Positions 39,953 to 51,911 of a DNA stretch of 64,000 nucleotides are shown one piece after another (the first letter of the stretch is position 1; every line of letters starts with the position of its first letter). The stretch covers positions 1,428,389 through 1,492,388 of the forward strand of contig NC_035174.2 of the NCBI RefSeq assembly GCF_001659605.2. Direction: 5' to 3'. The translations under genes and the position numbers were made by a program. The DNA comes from Manihot esculenta (lineage: Eukaryota; Streptophyta; Magnoliopsida; Malpighiales; Euphorbiaceae). Under the pieces are notes generated by a model that had not been told where the DNA came from, did no database searches, and saw only the letters and a list, made by a program, of their open reading frames with translations.

Positions 39953-42836
39953 ATGGCTCAGGAGGATGATCTATATCCATCCATGGAGAAGAGCACAACT
40001 GTATGCATTTTCTTTAAGGATTTCAGGTAAATATGGTGTCAATGAATTGCATTTTCTATAAGGAATATATTACATTTTTTATCTTGTCAACCCAACCAAC
40101 TTCATCATCCTAAGAAGCATTAGAAGTTAATGTTCGATTATTTTATGCTATGAGCAGACATGTTCTTAAGCTAGATGAAATTGGGCGAGACATTGCGCGG
40201 ATAGCGTTGCCTGCGGCGCTGGCTTTAACAGCTGACCCTATTGCCTCTATGATGGACACAGCATTTATTGGCCAAATAGGTAATTTTCCTCCTCCTTTTC
40301 TTTGTTATGTTTCTGAACCAGCATCCTTTTTACCTTTTCTTTCTTTTCTTTTTCCCTTTTATTGGTTTCTGATTCAAATTCTTCATATTGACACTTGATT
40401 CGCGGTATATTTTTATTTTACATCACGAGGAATTGGATTGTGCTAATTCTTAATGACAGGTGCTCTCGTCACTTAGAGTTGTAATCGTTATGCTTAGAAT
40501 TGTAATTGTTTTGAACTGTTCTGCAGTGACTTAGAATTATAGTCCTCATAGTTCATCAGTTATTGTTTAGCCTTAGTGCCTGTTGGCCCTTTTATTTGCC
40601 TCTGCATACTTTTACAAGCTCAACCTATTGCTGCTTTTCAGGTGCAGAATGCCCTTATGTTTTTTGGCTTGCCCTTCCTAGAAAGCATATATTGCTATTT
40701 CCTTGTACTGGAGAAAGATTATATGTTAGACCCCTTCTTTAATGTTTAATTATTGTAAATGGTGAAGGCACTTACCTCTATTTTATATGTTTCATTCAGG
40801 TCCAGTAGAACTGGCTGCTGTTGGAGTTTCTATTGCTCTATTCAATCAAGTATCAAGAATTGCAATATTCCCACTTGTAAGTGTTACAACCTCCTTTGTC
40901 GCTGAAGAAGATACTATTGGAAAATTGAGCCCTGAAGCACAAGAGAGTGAATCCCTTGAAACAGGGTCACATGTAAACAGTGAAAGTAAAGAGTTGATAC
41001 CACAAAACGGTACTGAATACCATGTCCCACCCTTTACACTTTCTGTTTATGATAGATCCCATCTAGTGGGTCCAGCAGGATACTATATATATCTATTAAA
41101 TTCTTTGGTACATCTTCTCTGTCCTGTTTGATAAAATCTGTATGTATTTTGTGAACTTAATGGCTTCTTTTTGTTTCATCATGTTCTATAAGACCCGGTT
41201 GAAGGTGCATCCAAGTCAAAATCTCTTATTAGCATCTTTGAAGTGTCTAAGATTGAGAATGAAAGAAGGCATATCCCATCAGCCTCATCTGCGTTAGTTA
41301 TAGGTGCTATCCTTGGCTTTGTCCAAGCTATTTTCCTCATATCTGGAGCAAAACCATTGTTGAACTTCATGGGAGTCAGTTCAGTAAGTGCTTTTGTTTG
41401 AAAACAAGAAGAGGTTTCAACTTGTTCTATTTTCTTAAGTATCAGGATTGATTCTTTAAGAAGACAAGCATGAGACCTTTTTGTTTCTACAGGATTCACC
41501 TATGCTAATCCCTGCACAGCAATATTTGACATTGAGGTCACTTGGTGCCCCTGCAGTTCTTCTTTCCTTGGCCATGCAAGGGGTTTTCCGTGGATTTAAA
41601 GATACAAAGACTCCTTTATATGCCACTGGTAAGCCTTACGGGATTGAACAGCTCTGCTAGTGGGATATTTTTCAAAAACAATAGAAATTGAAATGTTTTG
41701 GCTCTTTTATCCGTTTGATTATTTCACATCATCCTAATGCTTGTGCTCATCTTATCTAATCTGTAGTGGCTGGAGATATTACAAACATAATTTTAGACCC
41801 CATATTCATGTTTATTTTCCGTCTGGGAGTTAGTGGTGCGGCCATTGCCCATGTTATATCCCAGTAAGTTATATTTGTCTATTCCCCTCTTAGAGGGGAA
41901 CTGAATATTTTATTTCTTTTATCATGGTCCAGAGAACAGAAGGTTTGAAATATTTTCTTAGCTCATATTTCTTATTCTTTCTATATAATATATGGCGATT
42001 TTAGGTATCTGATTTCAATTATACTCTTGTGGAGATTAATGGAACAAGTTGATCTCTTACCTCCTAGTTTCAGACATCTACAATTTGGTAAATTTCTTAA
42101 AAATGGTAAGTTTCCTCCAACCTTCCCCTTCTTTCCTTCTTTTGTTAACTGAATCTCGTTTTCATTTGTACCTGTCACATCCTAATTTTTGTATCTGAGA
42201 TGAGATATCCCTAAGCAGCATGCTATGTGTCACAATGCGTGCCACCATCAAATTGATAATGAAAATTAAAGTTAAATTTATACTTCCAATGTTAAGTTGT
42301 TTCCTAATCATTGGTTACTAAAAAATGGGAGAAGAATGGAAGATGCAGATAATAGTCTAGAGAACTGATGTTGAACCAATGACTTGAAACATGGAGAATA
42401 ATTATCTGAGAAAATGTTTTCAATTCTAGAATGTTGTTGTAATGCTTTTCCTAAGTAAGAGTATTTGAAATACGTACAGTTTTTTCTTTTTTTGAGAAGT
42501 CAAGTTTTGTGCATGAAAATTTTTTAGATTTACTGATAGAGATATAACCGTTTTTTCTGGCACTTGAGCTCCAGGTCTTCTATTATTAATGAGGGTGATA
42601 GCTGTAACGTTCTGTGTTACTCTTTCTGCGTCATTAGCTGCACGACAAGGAGCAACATCCATGGCTGCATTTCAGGTCTGCTTGCAGGTTTGGCTGACCA
42701 CATCTCTGCTCGCCGATGGATTGGCTGTTTCTGGTCAGGTTAGTTGGTTTCAGTCAGCAGTAGCTGCAACTACTGCAATTATTATTTGCATCCTCTTCTT
42801 CTCAGCTAGGATTGTGGTTACCTCTTGATTAATAAA

Positions 42837-42906
<70 letters not shown>

Positions 42907-44233
42907 TTTAGAAAGATGTGAAGAACGTTCATCAGTTTGTGAAGTGTGGATGTGACTGCTCTATAACAGATTTTGTCTTTGGTATTCCAATTTGTTATGT
43001 TGAAATGACTTTTTCTTTGCTAATTCTACTCGTATTTTCAGGCAATACTTGCGAGTGCCTTTGCCAAAAAGGACTATGAGAAGGTGACAGCCACTGCATC
43101 TCGAGTGTTGCAGGTGCATACACAAATGCCAGAAAAATAAAAATGAATTCCAAAGTATATGACTTCCCCTAAAAAGTTGGTGATGAATGTAAACTGCAGT
43201 TGGGATTGCTTCTGGGATTGATGCTCGCTGTTATACTAGGATTAGGATTGAGTTTTGGGGCAAGGCTATTCACAAGTGATGTTGATGTTCTCCACGTGAT
43301 CAGTATAGGCATCCCGGTGCCGAACAAGCACTCCTTTCTATCTGCTTAATGTCCCATATAAAATTGGAACTAAACATTTCTTCCTTAACATATCAGTTTG
43401 TTGTAGGTACTCAACCCATCAATGCCTTAGCATTTGTATTTGATGGTGTCAACTTTGGAGCTTCTGATTTTGCATACTCTGCATACTCCATGGTAAGTGT
43501 TTGGACTTCTCTGTACAATTAATACGTAATTATGTCCGTCTTTAGCATTATTGAAATCACCCTCCAAATGAGAGACAACTGCCAGAATGATTGCTTTTGA
43601 TTTAGGAGAGAAGAAACCTATCCTGCTAAAGTTTGGCTTCTTCATGGGGAAAAAAATATGTAAAATGGGAGATGTTGCAACCAATGATGAACTCTTCTTT
43701 TAGGCGAGTAATGACAGAAAAATTATTGAAAGGGCTTTTGTGATTTGTAGGATTGAAATTGTGTGTTCAAGAATCAATTTTCCTTCTTTCCTATTTGCCT
43801 GAGAAGCAAAAACATAACATGTAACTTCAGGTTGTTTATTTCAGCATCCCCATTTTTGTAAAATTCTCAGAAAATTAGTTTGAAATTGTTCTTCTCCAGG
43901 TTCTGGTGGCCATTATTAGCATCATATGCTTACTTTTCCTATCCTCCAGCTACAAGTTCATCGGCATCTGGGTTGCTCTGACCATATATATGAGTCTCCG
44001 GGCATCTGCAGGCTTTTGGAGGTGATTTTTTTTTATCTCTATTACCAAAACTCCCCCTTCCCCCTCCCTTTTCTGGTGTTAAAAACTGGGACTAAACTTC
44101 CAAGTAGATTTATCAACTCTTCCATGCCAAAAGTAAAAAGATCATCAATTAAGAAACCATTTTGACCTTGTGCTACTTCTTCTGCAGGATAGGAACTAGA
44201 ACAGGACCCTGGAAGTTTCTCAGGAGCTGTTAA
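39953..44233 (+). CDS. MATE efflux transporter, DETOXIFICATION 42-like
   Basis: MATE proteins of this group (DTX42/AtMATE, FRD3) export citrate at the plasma membrane, for aluminium tolerance or iron movement. Thirteen exons keep frame: 39953-40026, 40158-40279, 40800-41009, 41193-41383, 41493-41628, 41767-41863, 42005-42105, 42575-42738, 43042-43113, 43200-43316, 43397-43492, 43900-44021 and 44188-44233. The product is 515 residues, the size I recall for Arabidopsis DTX42. Signature segments are LKLDEIGRDIARIALPAALA, LTADPIASMMDTAFIGQIG, PVELAAVGVSIALFNQVSRI, MQGVFRGFKDTKTPLYA, AFQVCLQVWLTTSLLADG and INALAFVFDGVNFGASDF. A long variable hydrophilic loop after about residue 110 is normal for the subgroup. 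The exon 3 donor at 41010 is chosen from phase and could vary. Confidence 0.93.
42839..42904. repeat. (GA)n microsatellite in DTX42-like intron 8
   Basis: About 33 uninterrupted GA units lie about 100 bp after the donor of intron 8. The length suggests it varies between individuals. Confidence 0.97.
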
Positions 44234-46056
44234 CGGGTTGTTTATGGTTTCAACCATTGTTTTCTTTTTCATAGATAGCATGGCTCTGGTTGCATAAGCA
44301 TTTTTCCTTTTCTTTCTTTCTTCTTTTGTATCCTTATCCTTTAAGTGTAAATGTCATGAAATATTGCATCCTTATCTCCTAAAAAAATGAAGTATAGAAA
44401 AAGAGATAAAACCCACGTTCTCATTCTTAGAAAGTGATGGACTAGTTGATCAATCTCAATGATTTCTTCACCATTTTTCATTTTGCTTAAGCAAATGCCA
44501 ACCTTCTAATTTTGATGAGATGCTTATTGGTCATTTAGTTCTTTTCAAATGTTTTTTTTTTCTTATTGCTTTTGTTTTACTTATACCACCGACAAAAATG
44601 TTGTATCTTGTAAGCATTGCTTCCCTTTTTTTCCCCCAAACCCCAATTTGTGAGGGAGAACCCACAGAATATATAAAATTAAGTGAAAACCCTAATTTTG
44701 GGAGAGAAAACTAAATGAAATCTTAATTAATAGTAAATGAAAACAGAAATCTATGCATTAGCAGTAATTTCTTTTAAAAAAAAATCATAATACTATTACA
44801 TATTTGATATTAGAAAATTATGTATTTAAAAAATAAATTATCATTGGCATATAATTTAAGACCAATAAAAAAAAAAGAAGCAAGCCTGTTTCATAAAATA
44901 GAGGGACACTTCATAAAAGAAATAATTGGTTTCCCAAAAGTTGATTATTCTAAACTTCTACTCAAAACCGTCCATTATCACAATTTAATTTAATTTAATA
45001 ATATTGAATTATTTTTAATATTATATAAAAACTTGAAGTTTTAAACTTTATCGGTAAACAATAATAATAATAAAGGCAGTAAAAGCAACCATCAAATGCC
45101 TTCTCTTCAAAACCGTTAGTTGTATGTCTCTTTCATCAAACCCTAAAAAATCAGCAAGTTTAGGGCATCTATCAAGATCAATTCCTGGAAATTGGTGAAG
45201 TTGTCATGCCCCCATATGTATATGTAACATCAAGGTTTAAGAATTTCCCACTTCAATAATGACCTAGCAACTACACAAATTTCTGTTTAAAGAAAAAGAA
45301 CACTAGAGAAATTCAGATTAGTGGAGTGGCATCATGTTTGTGGTACATCATACCTTAAAGCCCCACTACATGAAAAAGTAGGTTCTACATTGCCTTTTTT
45401 TTTTTTTTTTTGGATAAATTCTTCATCTCCACTTCTCATCTTCTAATGAAGATTAAAAGAATCCAAAAAAAAAAAAAAGTACCCACCATCTCCACTTGTT
45501 GGGATCCACCTCATAATTGATTCCCATAACATTTCTATAGAAACAAATGACAAAATGCTGAAAGAAGCAAAGATGAATAAAGAAAGCAATAAGATTGATT
45601 GATTATTTAAAACAAAAATAAGAATTTTAAACATCCTGAAATTTATCATTCCCATTACAAATTTATCTCAGATGATATCCACAAGGAAGAAGAACATGGG
45701 GGTGGAGGAACTCAGCTGATGAGCTAAACAAAATTACATCAACCCTATACTTCGAACAAAAGAATTTAGGGGTAAAATGAACCTAAATAATATCCCCACA
45801 AGAGGATCTTGAACCCCTTTTGGTAGTTCTGTCATTAAATTATAAAAAAAAATGGAGGAAATAGTTACTCTGAATTCTGTCCTCCTATAACCTTGTATTG
45901 TTTCCACTATATTGTTAATTCTCAGTTTCAACTTTCAGCTATTTGAACCATTTTTATTTTCACCAAGCAACGATCTGATCAAGCTTTAATCCCGCGAGCC
46001 ATACTCGGAAAGATAGATGATCACTGGATTCACTCTGGGGAACTGAACTGGAACCC
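44234..46056. other. Convergent intergenic region
   Basis: This holds the 3' UTRs of the DTX42-like gene and of the CCCH gene, with AT-rich sequence between. No other gene is visible. Confidence 0.45.
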
Positions 46057-47904
46057 TCAAGAGAACCTGAAACTGATTTGCTTTTCTTCTGTCTCAGATG
46101 GTGATTCCTTCAACACTGATTGAACCCATGACACATCAGGCTCATCCACAGATTTCTCATTTGAACATAATTTCTGTAACAGACCCACTTCATCTGCTCT
46201 AATGGACCAATCTGCATTCACACCGAGTTCCTGTGACCTTAAGCTGCCCAACTGTAATTGCAGCTTTTCACTCTGAGGAAGAGTAGGTAGCTGCGAGCTC
46301 ATTGGGGATGTGAGCTCATTGAGCCGAGGTGACATCTTCATCGGCGAAGAAGAATCAAAAGAAGCCTGCAGAGGAGAATAATCAACATTCTTTGGAGAAA
46401 AGACACCTGTCTTAATTGGAGATGGTATGCTTTGCGGCTGGAATTCATTAATAACAGCAGGATTGTATGAAGGGAAGAAAACAGGTGCAGCACCCAATTG
46501 GTAAGTGTTCTGCAGAGATGAAACCTTAGAAGACAAAAACCTGTCTACATCTGTGGCATTCAACTGTTTCAAAGTAGCAGAGGAAGAGTTGTAATGTGGT
46601 TGAGAAACGCAGGACAGCTCATTCAGGAGCCGTAATTGGAGGAGTTCAAAATCTTGGAACCTATTAAACTCCTCTGATGGAATATCTTTTGCATTAAGAG
46701 GAGTTCTCAGGCGGCTAGCTTGAAGGTTGTTGCTTGGGGTTTTCAAATTCAAGATATTACACTGAGGCCAAGACATGGACAAACATAGATCATTGCTAGA
46801 AGGAGAAATAGGTGGAGTGAATGAAAGGGGTGACATGGCAGAAACTGCTGAGGGGGAGCCAGACAAATTGCTCAAAGCTGCAGTGAAATCAGCAGCAGCA
46901 GCACCATTAGACATGTACAGAGGCCTCAGTTCATCAGATGTGTGAGCAAAAAAGCATACTCGACGGATGCAACTAGTGCCATCCTTGCAAAGCCGAGTTC
47001 TGTATTGAGCTGGATGTAGCCAGCACTCAAAAATCCCATGAGAGTATTCGCACAAATCCCCACGCCTGCATGCCCCCTTCCTGTGATCTGGACACGGCAA
47101 ACAACTGTAATGGAACCTCCTTGGGTCTCTTCTGCGTGCATTCTCACCAGGATGAACAAAAGGACACTCAGTCCAGTCATGGGAATATGCCCTGGAACAA
47201 GGCTGGATCTTGAATGAGAACATCCGAAACTCATCTGTAGTATAAATGCTGCTCATAATATCTGGAACAGTCGGATCAACAGGGTATTCTTTCTTAGCAG
47301 ATGAAACACGCACATCATGGAGCTTGGACGTAGTTGGGGACAATACTGAACCTGAAACAGAAGATGAGGAACCATCTTCTGATGACAATGAAATGGAAGG
47401 TGAAAACTGCAGATCCCAATGATTTACAGAATTCTTTAAGAGCTTTACAAGGGCAGTTTTCAAATAGGGAAAATTTGGGGAAGCAACAACAACATCAATA
47501 GGGCGATGGCCATTGGCATCAGTACTATTAGGATCAGCACCAGCAAGTAAAAGCAACTTGACGGCATTAATGGCATCAACAGACCCACCAGCAGCAGCAC
47601 AATGAAGGGCAGTGCTTTTATCTGTACCACAAGAGAAATTTACATCCACCTCTGGTAGAGAAAGAATAAGCTTTACAACTTCAACGCTGCCATATGTAGC
47701 AGCAACCATTAACGGGGTTCGAAGCTCAAGAATTCCCCTTTTGAACAGCCTCTGATGACCATACCAAAGTCCAACCTCCATAATCTCAGATTCATCACAC
47801 ACTGATCGCTTGAAACCCTCAACATCATTATCTGCTGCATACTCAAGCAAGACAGAAAATGAATGTTCTGCCTCAACTGTACCATTTGTATAATCCATGT
47901 CCAT
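46057..47904 (-). CDS. Ankyrin / arginine-rich tandem CCCH zinc-finger protein (RR-TZF)
   Basis: Plant RR-TZF proteins bind RNA, shuttle between nucleus and cytoplasmic granules, and act in stress and hormone responses. The single coding exon gives 615 residues. Two ankyrin repeats span about 62-137 ([20 protein letters not shown] and [20 protein letters not shown]). The arginine-rich unit starts [20 protein letters not shown] at 236. CCCH finger 1 is Cys271-X7-Cys279-X5-Cys285-X3-His289, and finger 2 is Cys306-X5-Cys312-X4-Cys317-X3-His321. The two fingers keep the 16-residue plant spacing. The Ser/Pro-rich C-terminal half is variable. A leader intron runs 48240-47906, so its acceptor ends one base before the ATG. 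Ankyrin-bearing members such as Arabidopsis C3H30/56/66-type or TZF8-like proteins are the closest matches from memory. Confidence 0.94.
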   Translation of the reverse strand: MDMDYTNGTVEAEHSFSVLLEYAADNDVEGFKRSVCDESEIMEVGLWYGHQRLFKRGILELRTPLMVAATYGSVEVVKLILSLPEVDVNFSCGTDKSTALHCAAAGGSVDAINAVKLLLLAGADPNSTDANGHRPIDVVVASPNFPYLKTALVKLLKNSVNHWDLQFSPSISLSSEDGSSSSVSGSVLSPTTSKLHDVRVSSAKKEYPVDPTVPDIMSSIYTTDEFRMFSFKIQPCSRAYSHDWTECPFVHPGENARRRDPRRFHYSCLPCPDHRKGACRRGDLCEYSHGIFECWLHPAQYRTRLCKDGTSCIRRVCFFAHTSDELRPLYMSNGAAAADFTAALSNLSGSPSAVSAMSPLSFTPPISPSSNDLCLSMSWPQCNILNLKTPSNNLQASRLRTPLNAKDIPSEEFNRFQDFELLQLRLLNELSCVSQPHYNSSSATLKQLNATDVDRFLSSKVSSLQNTYQLGAAPVFFPSYNPAVINEFQPQSIPSPIKTGVFSPKNVDYSPLQASFDSSSPMKMSPRLNELTSPMSSQLPTLPQSEKLQLQLGSLRSQELGVNADWSIRADEVGLLQKLCSNEKSVDEPDVSWVQSVLKESPSETEEKQISFRFS

Positions 47905-49425
47905 TCTGTAGTAAAAGAATTGCTTTCAGTGAAGACGATGGAGATGGAGTATTAGATGTTTTCAGATATAGGCCCCTACACATCATACTTCATTCAACTA
48001 GGACCAGTTTGAAGAGAATAAAACACAAATCTACAAGAAACAAACGAATAGAAGGACTATTAAGAATCGAATACAAAGCTGAACAGCCATGATGCTCTTT
48101 GCACTAAGCCTCCACCATCATAAAATTAGCACCAAACAAGAAGAACCCAGTTCCAATATTGCAATTTATAACTAAAGAAAAAGAAATAAAGAGGAATAAT
48201 ATCAGAAAAAAGCCATGTACGAAAGTTTGAGAACACTCACCAGAGAAGACGATTTGCAAGAGAAAAATGAAAAGACAAAAGTCATTTAGAATTGGGATTT
48301 GAGGGATTTAGGTAGGTGCATTTATAGGAAAGGAAGGATATCATTTTTGCATAAAAGGAAGGAAAATCTGTACGGAGATAAGATCTGCCAAATTGGAAGG
48401 ATAGATTCTGGCCAATGGGTGATATAAATTAATAATTAAAAAAAAAGTTGTGACTTAAAAAAGAAGATAATGAACATAAACATTTCTAGTTTTGTATGAT
48501 CTTTATATCTGTAACGAAGCAAGCAGCACAATGCCATCTTATTTTCCTTGCAAAATAAAAAATAATTTTTGTAATCGGAAATTTCTCAGTCACAAACTAA
48601 CTTCTTTATCAAGCTTGGATATTATAACTTGGGCTTCAAAATGCTATAAGCATCAATTGGGATATTCTCAATTAGTTGTTTATGCATCATGTTTCTGCTT
48701 CTAATCATAAAGCTGTGGAACTTCGAATGAAAACGAAGGCTTTTCCCTATGCTGAAATAAACATGTTAAAGAACGACATTATGGTGCAAATGAATAAAAC
48801 CTACTGGTAATGGGACCCTTACTATCAGATCTTCCAGTTATAAGTTCTCATTGAAAAATTATCAGTCAACAATTTTCAAGATTCGGGTTTGTGTTTAACA
48901 GTTAACTTTTCATAGTTGAGTCATTGAGTTTAGTGTAATTCATTGGAAAACATGGCCGGGGATTTATCACATCAGATGAGTCATGAAATGCAGTAATTTC
49001 ACGACTCAGGTTACTGGATCTTAGTCATGAAGCTTATAGTTGTGAAAATTTGATGTGGTTAATTTGGTTACAACATGCTTTGATTACTTGAAGCCATCAA
49101 TCTCATATAGAGTCTAGGAACTTAAGATTGATTTCTTTTAATTTCAGGACTTGTGCATTGAATTGTAGTAGTTTATAAGCTGCTGACTGAAGGTTGTCTG
49201 CTAAAAACGAAAGGCACGTCAAGTTCCGTGCTCTGAACATATATTGCAAAAAAGGTTGCTCCTTTTTCTCTTTCTGCAGCAACTATTCAGTATTCAACAT
49301 TTCTCATTAACTGGTGAAAATGGTAGTATGGAAGCAAACTGGTTTGCATTAAACCGAAGATATAATGTGTAATATATATATATCTACACTAAAAATCAAC
49401 AGTAGAAAGAAAATGAAAGGTCCTT
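47905..49425. other. CCCH gene leader and promoter; RbcX2 3' region
   Basis: 47906-48240 is the leader intron of the CCCH gene and about 48241-48300 its first non-coding exon. The gap to 49425 ends in the RbcX2 3' UTR. Nothing else is recognised. Confidence 0.5.
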
Positions 49426-50875
49426 TCAACCAATCTTCTCCGTGTTTGAGTCATCTGATTCTGATGGCCATATCACAGTCTCTTTGAGCCTTTCGCGCAT
49501 CAACTCCAAGTTCTCATCAGAGATTTCTTGGTATATTTCAGCATGATTACATTTCTGAATCTCAGTAACAAGAAGAAAAGGATTATTTTTATAACCATCT
49601 CCTATATGTGCTTCGCTTGTTACAGCAAAATGAAGCATTTGATTACCTTAACCCATTTGCCATACAAGTGGAGCCTCGTTATCATCACTCTTTCAGCAAG
49701 ATCCTGCTTCTCCTGTAAAATGGGTAAGACGAACCCGTGTTCATATTTTCTTTTTCTCTTCTTTGTATAAACATACTTTCAAATATTTCATTTCGTTTAT
49801 ATGAGTGAGTGCCAAACCAAACTAATAAATCAAAAATTACCGTATACCAATTGTTAGAAAATCATTTGTATTTGAGATTAATATAATTTTATAGGCAAGA
49901 ATTTCAGTGTTTACAAAACTACCTTCACAAGGGTGCGGATGAAACGCTTGCCTTCTCCGGGCTTATTTGATGCAACAAAACTGTCAAAAAGCCAAAAGAG
50001 AAATGGGAATACACCTAAAAGCTAATATCTTTTACAAATGTTGACTCTTGGACTTAAAATTCTTAATTATAGACCTTAACAGAATCTAATTCCTACGTAG
50101 CAAGCCAGAAATTAATAATCTTGGACAAGATGATGATGACTTACTCATAAAACCATCTATACTGCGTTGGATTCATCTCATAAAGCTGGGTAAGAACAGT
50201 TCTTACTGCCTTGTATGTGAAATAGTTGAGTATTTGCTGCAGGCAGAACAATTATAGCAACATATAAAAATCACAATGCTTCAACAGAGATAGATATGAA
50301 GTCACAAGTTATCAAATAACAGTATTTATCTGCATGTTCATCAAAATATAGAGCTTGGACTGCCATAGCCCTTTAACAAATTCGTAATAACACCCTGAGA
50401 CATTTGACAAGCAACTCAAAGCAGATTGAATTTGATGTATTCTTGCAAATACCTCTAACATCTGTTAGAAAACCTGATATATGGAACTAACTAATTTTAG
50501 GAAAAAGTAAAAATACTAGCAACTCATCTTTACCGTTTTAACATCCTCAAAAGTATCTTCGTATTGCCCTCCCAATTCGTAGACAACTACAAATCTCCGA
50601 TCCTTTCTCAGCTTCCTTGAACTCTTATTACTAACAATACCTGAAATCGCTTTCGATGAGAGCCTCCAATCATGCCAAGAACCAACAAACGAACTCCCCA
50701 ACTCCAATGCCCCAGGCCTATTCAGTTGCCTTCTCTTCATTGAATTCCTTTGCAAAACCAACTCTCCACTATTTTTGAGATTCATATTACTCGTAGGCAG
50801 TGCATCCAAACATAAACATGGACTAGTGTGCGAGTCCACCACAGGTGAGCCTACTACGGATAAAGCTCCCACCAT
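49426..50875 (-). CDS. RbcX2: Chaperonin-like RbcX protein 2, plastid
   Basis: RbcX is a small dimeric chaperone that clamps the C-terminal tail of Rubisco large subunit and helps L8 core assembly in the chloroplast. Five exons stay in frame: 50875-50534, 50236-50145, 49980-49923, 49712-49647 and 49554-49426, giving 228 residues. A transit-peptide-like N-terminus of about 95 residues precedes the RbcX fold: GQYEDTFEDVKTQILNYFTY, AVRTVLTQLYEMNPTQYRWF, GEGKRFIRTLVKEKQDLAER, TRLHLYGKWVKKCNHAEIYQ and ISDENLELMRERLKETVIWP. I chose MVGALSVVGSPVVDS as the start because it resembles the known N-terminus; an in-frame ATG 30 bases upstream is possible. It belongs to the RbcX-II group, given the long acidic C-terminal tail. 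Confidence 0.94.
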
Positions 50876-51911
50876 TTTCTTTCCAAGCTTAAGGGAGTCC
50901 CTCAAAATAACCTATACCCAGATCACGATTGCAGCTATATGTGGCGCCTGAGGGTGCAATTCAAGAAAGTGATATATACCCAAGAAAAAATATCGAAAAA
51001 GAAAAAACGGGTATCCAAGAAAATGGAAGTTGTGCTGCTGCACATGAACAGAGAGCTTAAGTGATGGAGGCGCTTTAGAGCAAAGAAGGCAAAAGGGTTT
51101 TTTATGGTAAGACGTCTCTTAACCAGACAAATATTTGAGGTTGAAATTTCTCCAAGCGAAAAGGTAAGACTCAAAATCAAAATTTTATAGCTTCAGCTTG
51201 CCCCTTCTATTGATTTCTTGTGTGTGTGCAACCAAAGTCTCTGGACAGCTTCTCCAATTTGGTGGCTCTTGGGCCACGTGGTAGAATCTGGTGAATCTTA
51301 TTGTTTCGGGTGTAAATGAACATGTTAAATTGCAACAGACGTATTGTCTACGCCCTATAGAGTTTCAAGTACTACCAGTGCAATGACAATTGATTCTATG
51401 GCCACGCGCTCTACCCAATCAATTGCTGTTGGAATTTTGACATGAACGCTCTTCCAATCGCGTGAGTGATCCGTTCCTGTTTCACAGGCGGATCGTGCGC
51501 GCAACGTGTAGATTCTACTTGCAGGGAATAAAGTCTCCAACTTTACCCATTCAAAGACTCCAACTTCGCATTTGACCCACCACAACCACCAGACCCCGCC
51601 GTCCTCCGCCAACCGTAATTGGACTAGAATTGATGTGGGCTTTTGCACTTTAGCCCAAAGATGGTACCTTTGGTCCATGTTCACCCCCTCCTTCCAAATC
51701 CAATCCTTATAGTGAAGGAGCGAACGACGTCGTTGGGAAACAACTTTTCATCGTCTACGTCCACCCGCTAGGCCCTAACTAGACGCAGAAAAGAGCTTCG
51801 AGTTGAGAAGTGAGTTAAGGGCAAAGAGGAAAGCAGAAGGAAGGAAGGAAGAAATCGAGAAATCAAGGAAGAAGGAATAAGCGTTAGAAAAGAAATCAAA
51901 TTGTTGAGAGA
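50876..51911. promoter_or_regulatory. Divergent promoter of RbcX2 and the hnRNP-like gene
   Basis: About 1 kb separates the two start codons, which face apart. 51240-51720 is notably GC-richer than most of the window and contains CCACGTGG at about 51273-51280. A purine-rich leader (AAGGAAGGAAGAAATCGAG) precedes the hnRNP-like ATG. A 109-codon open frame at 51355-51684 (-) lies inside and is not called a gene. Confidence 0.5.

Noticed and set aside
51355..51684. 109-codon open frame on the minus strand in the RbcX2/hnRNP promoter
   Set aside because: It lies in the divergent promoter, has odd Trp-rich composition, no known motif and no matching gene structure. GC-richer DNA alone can give such a frame.
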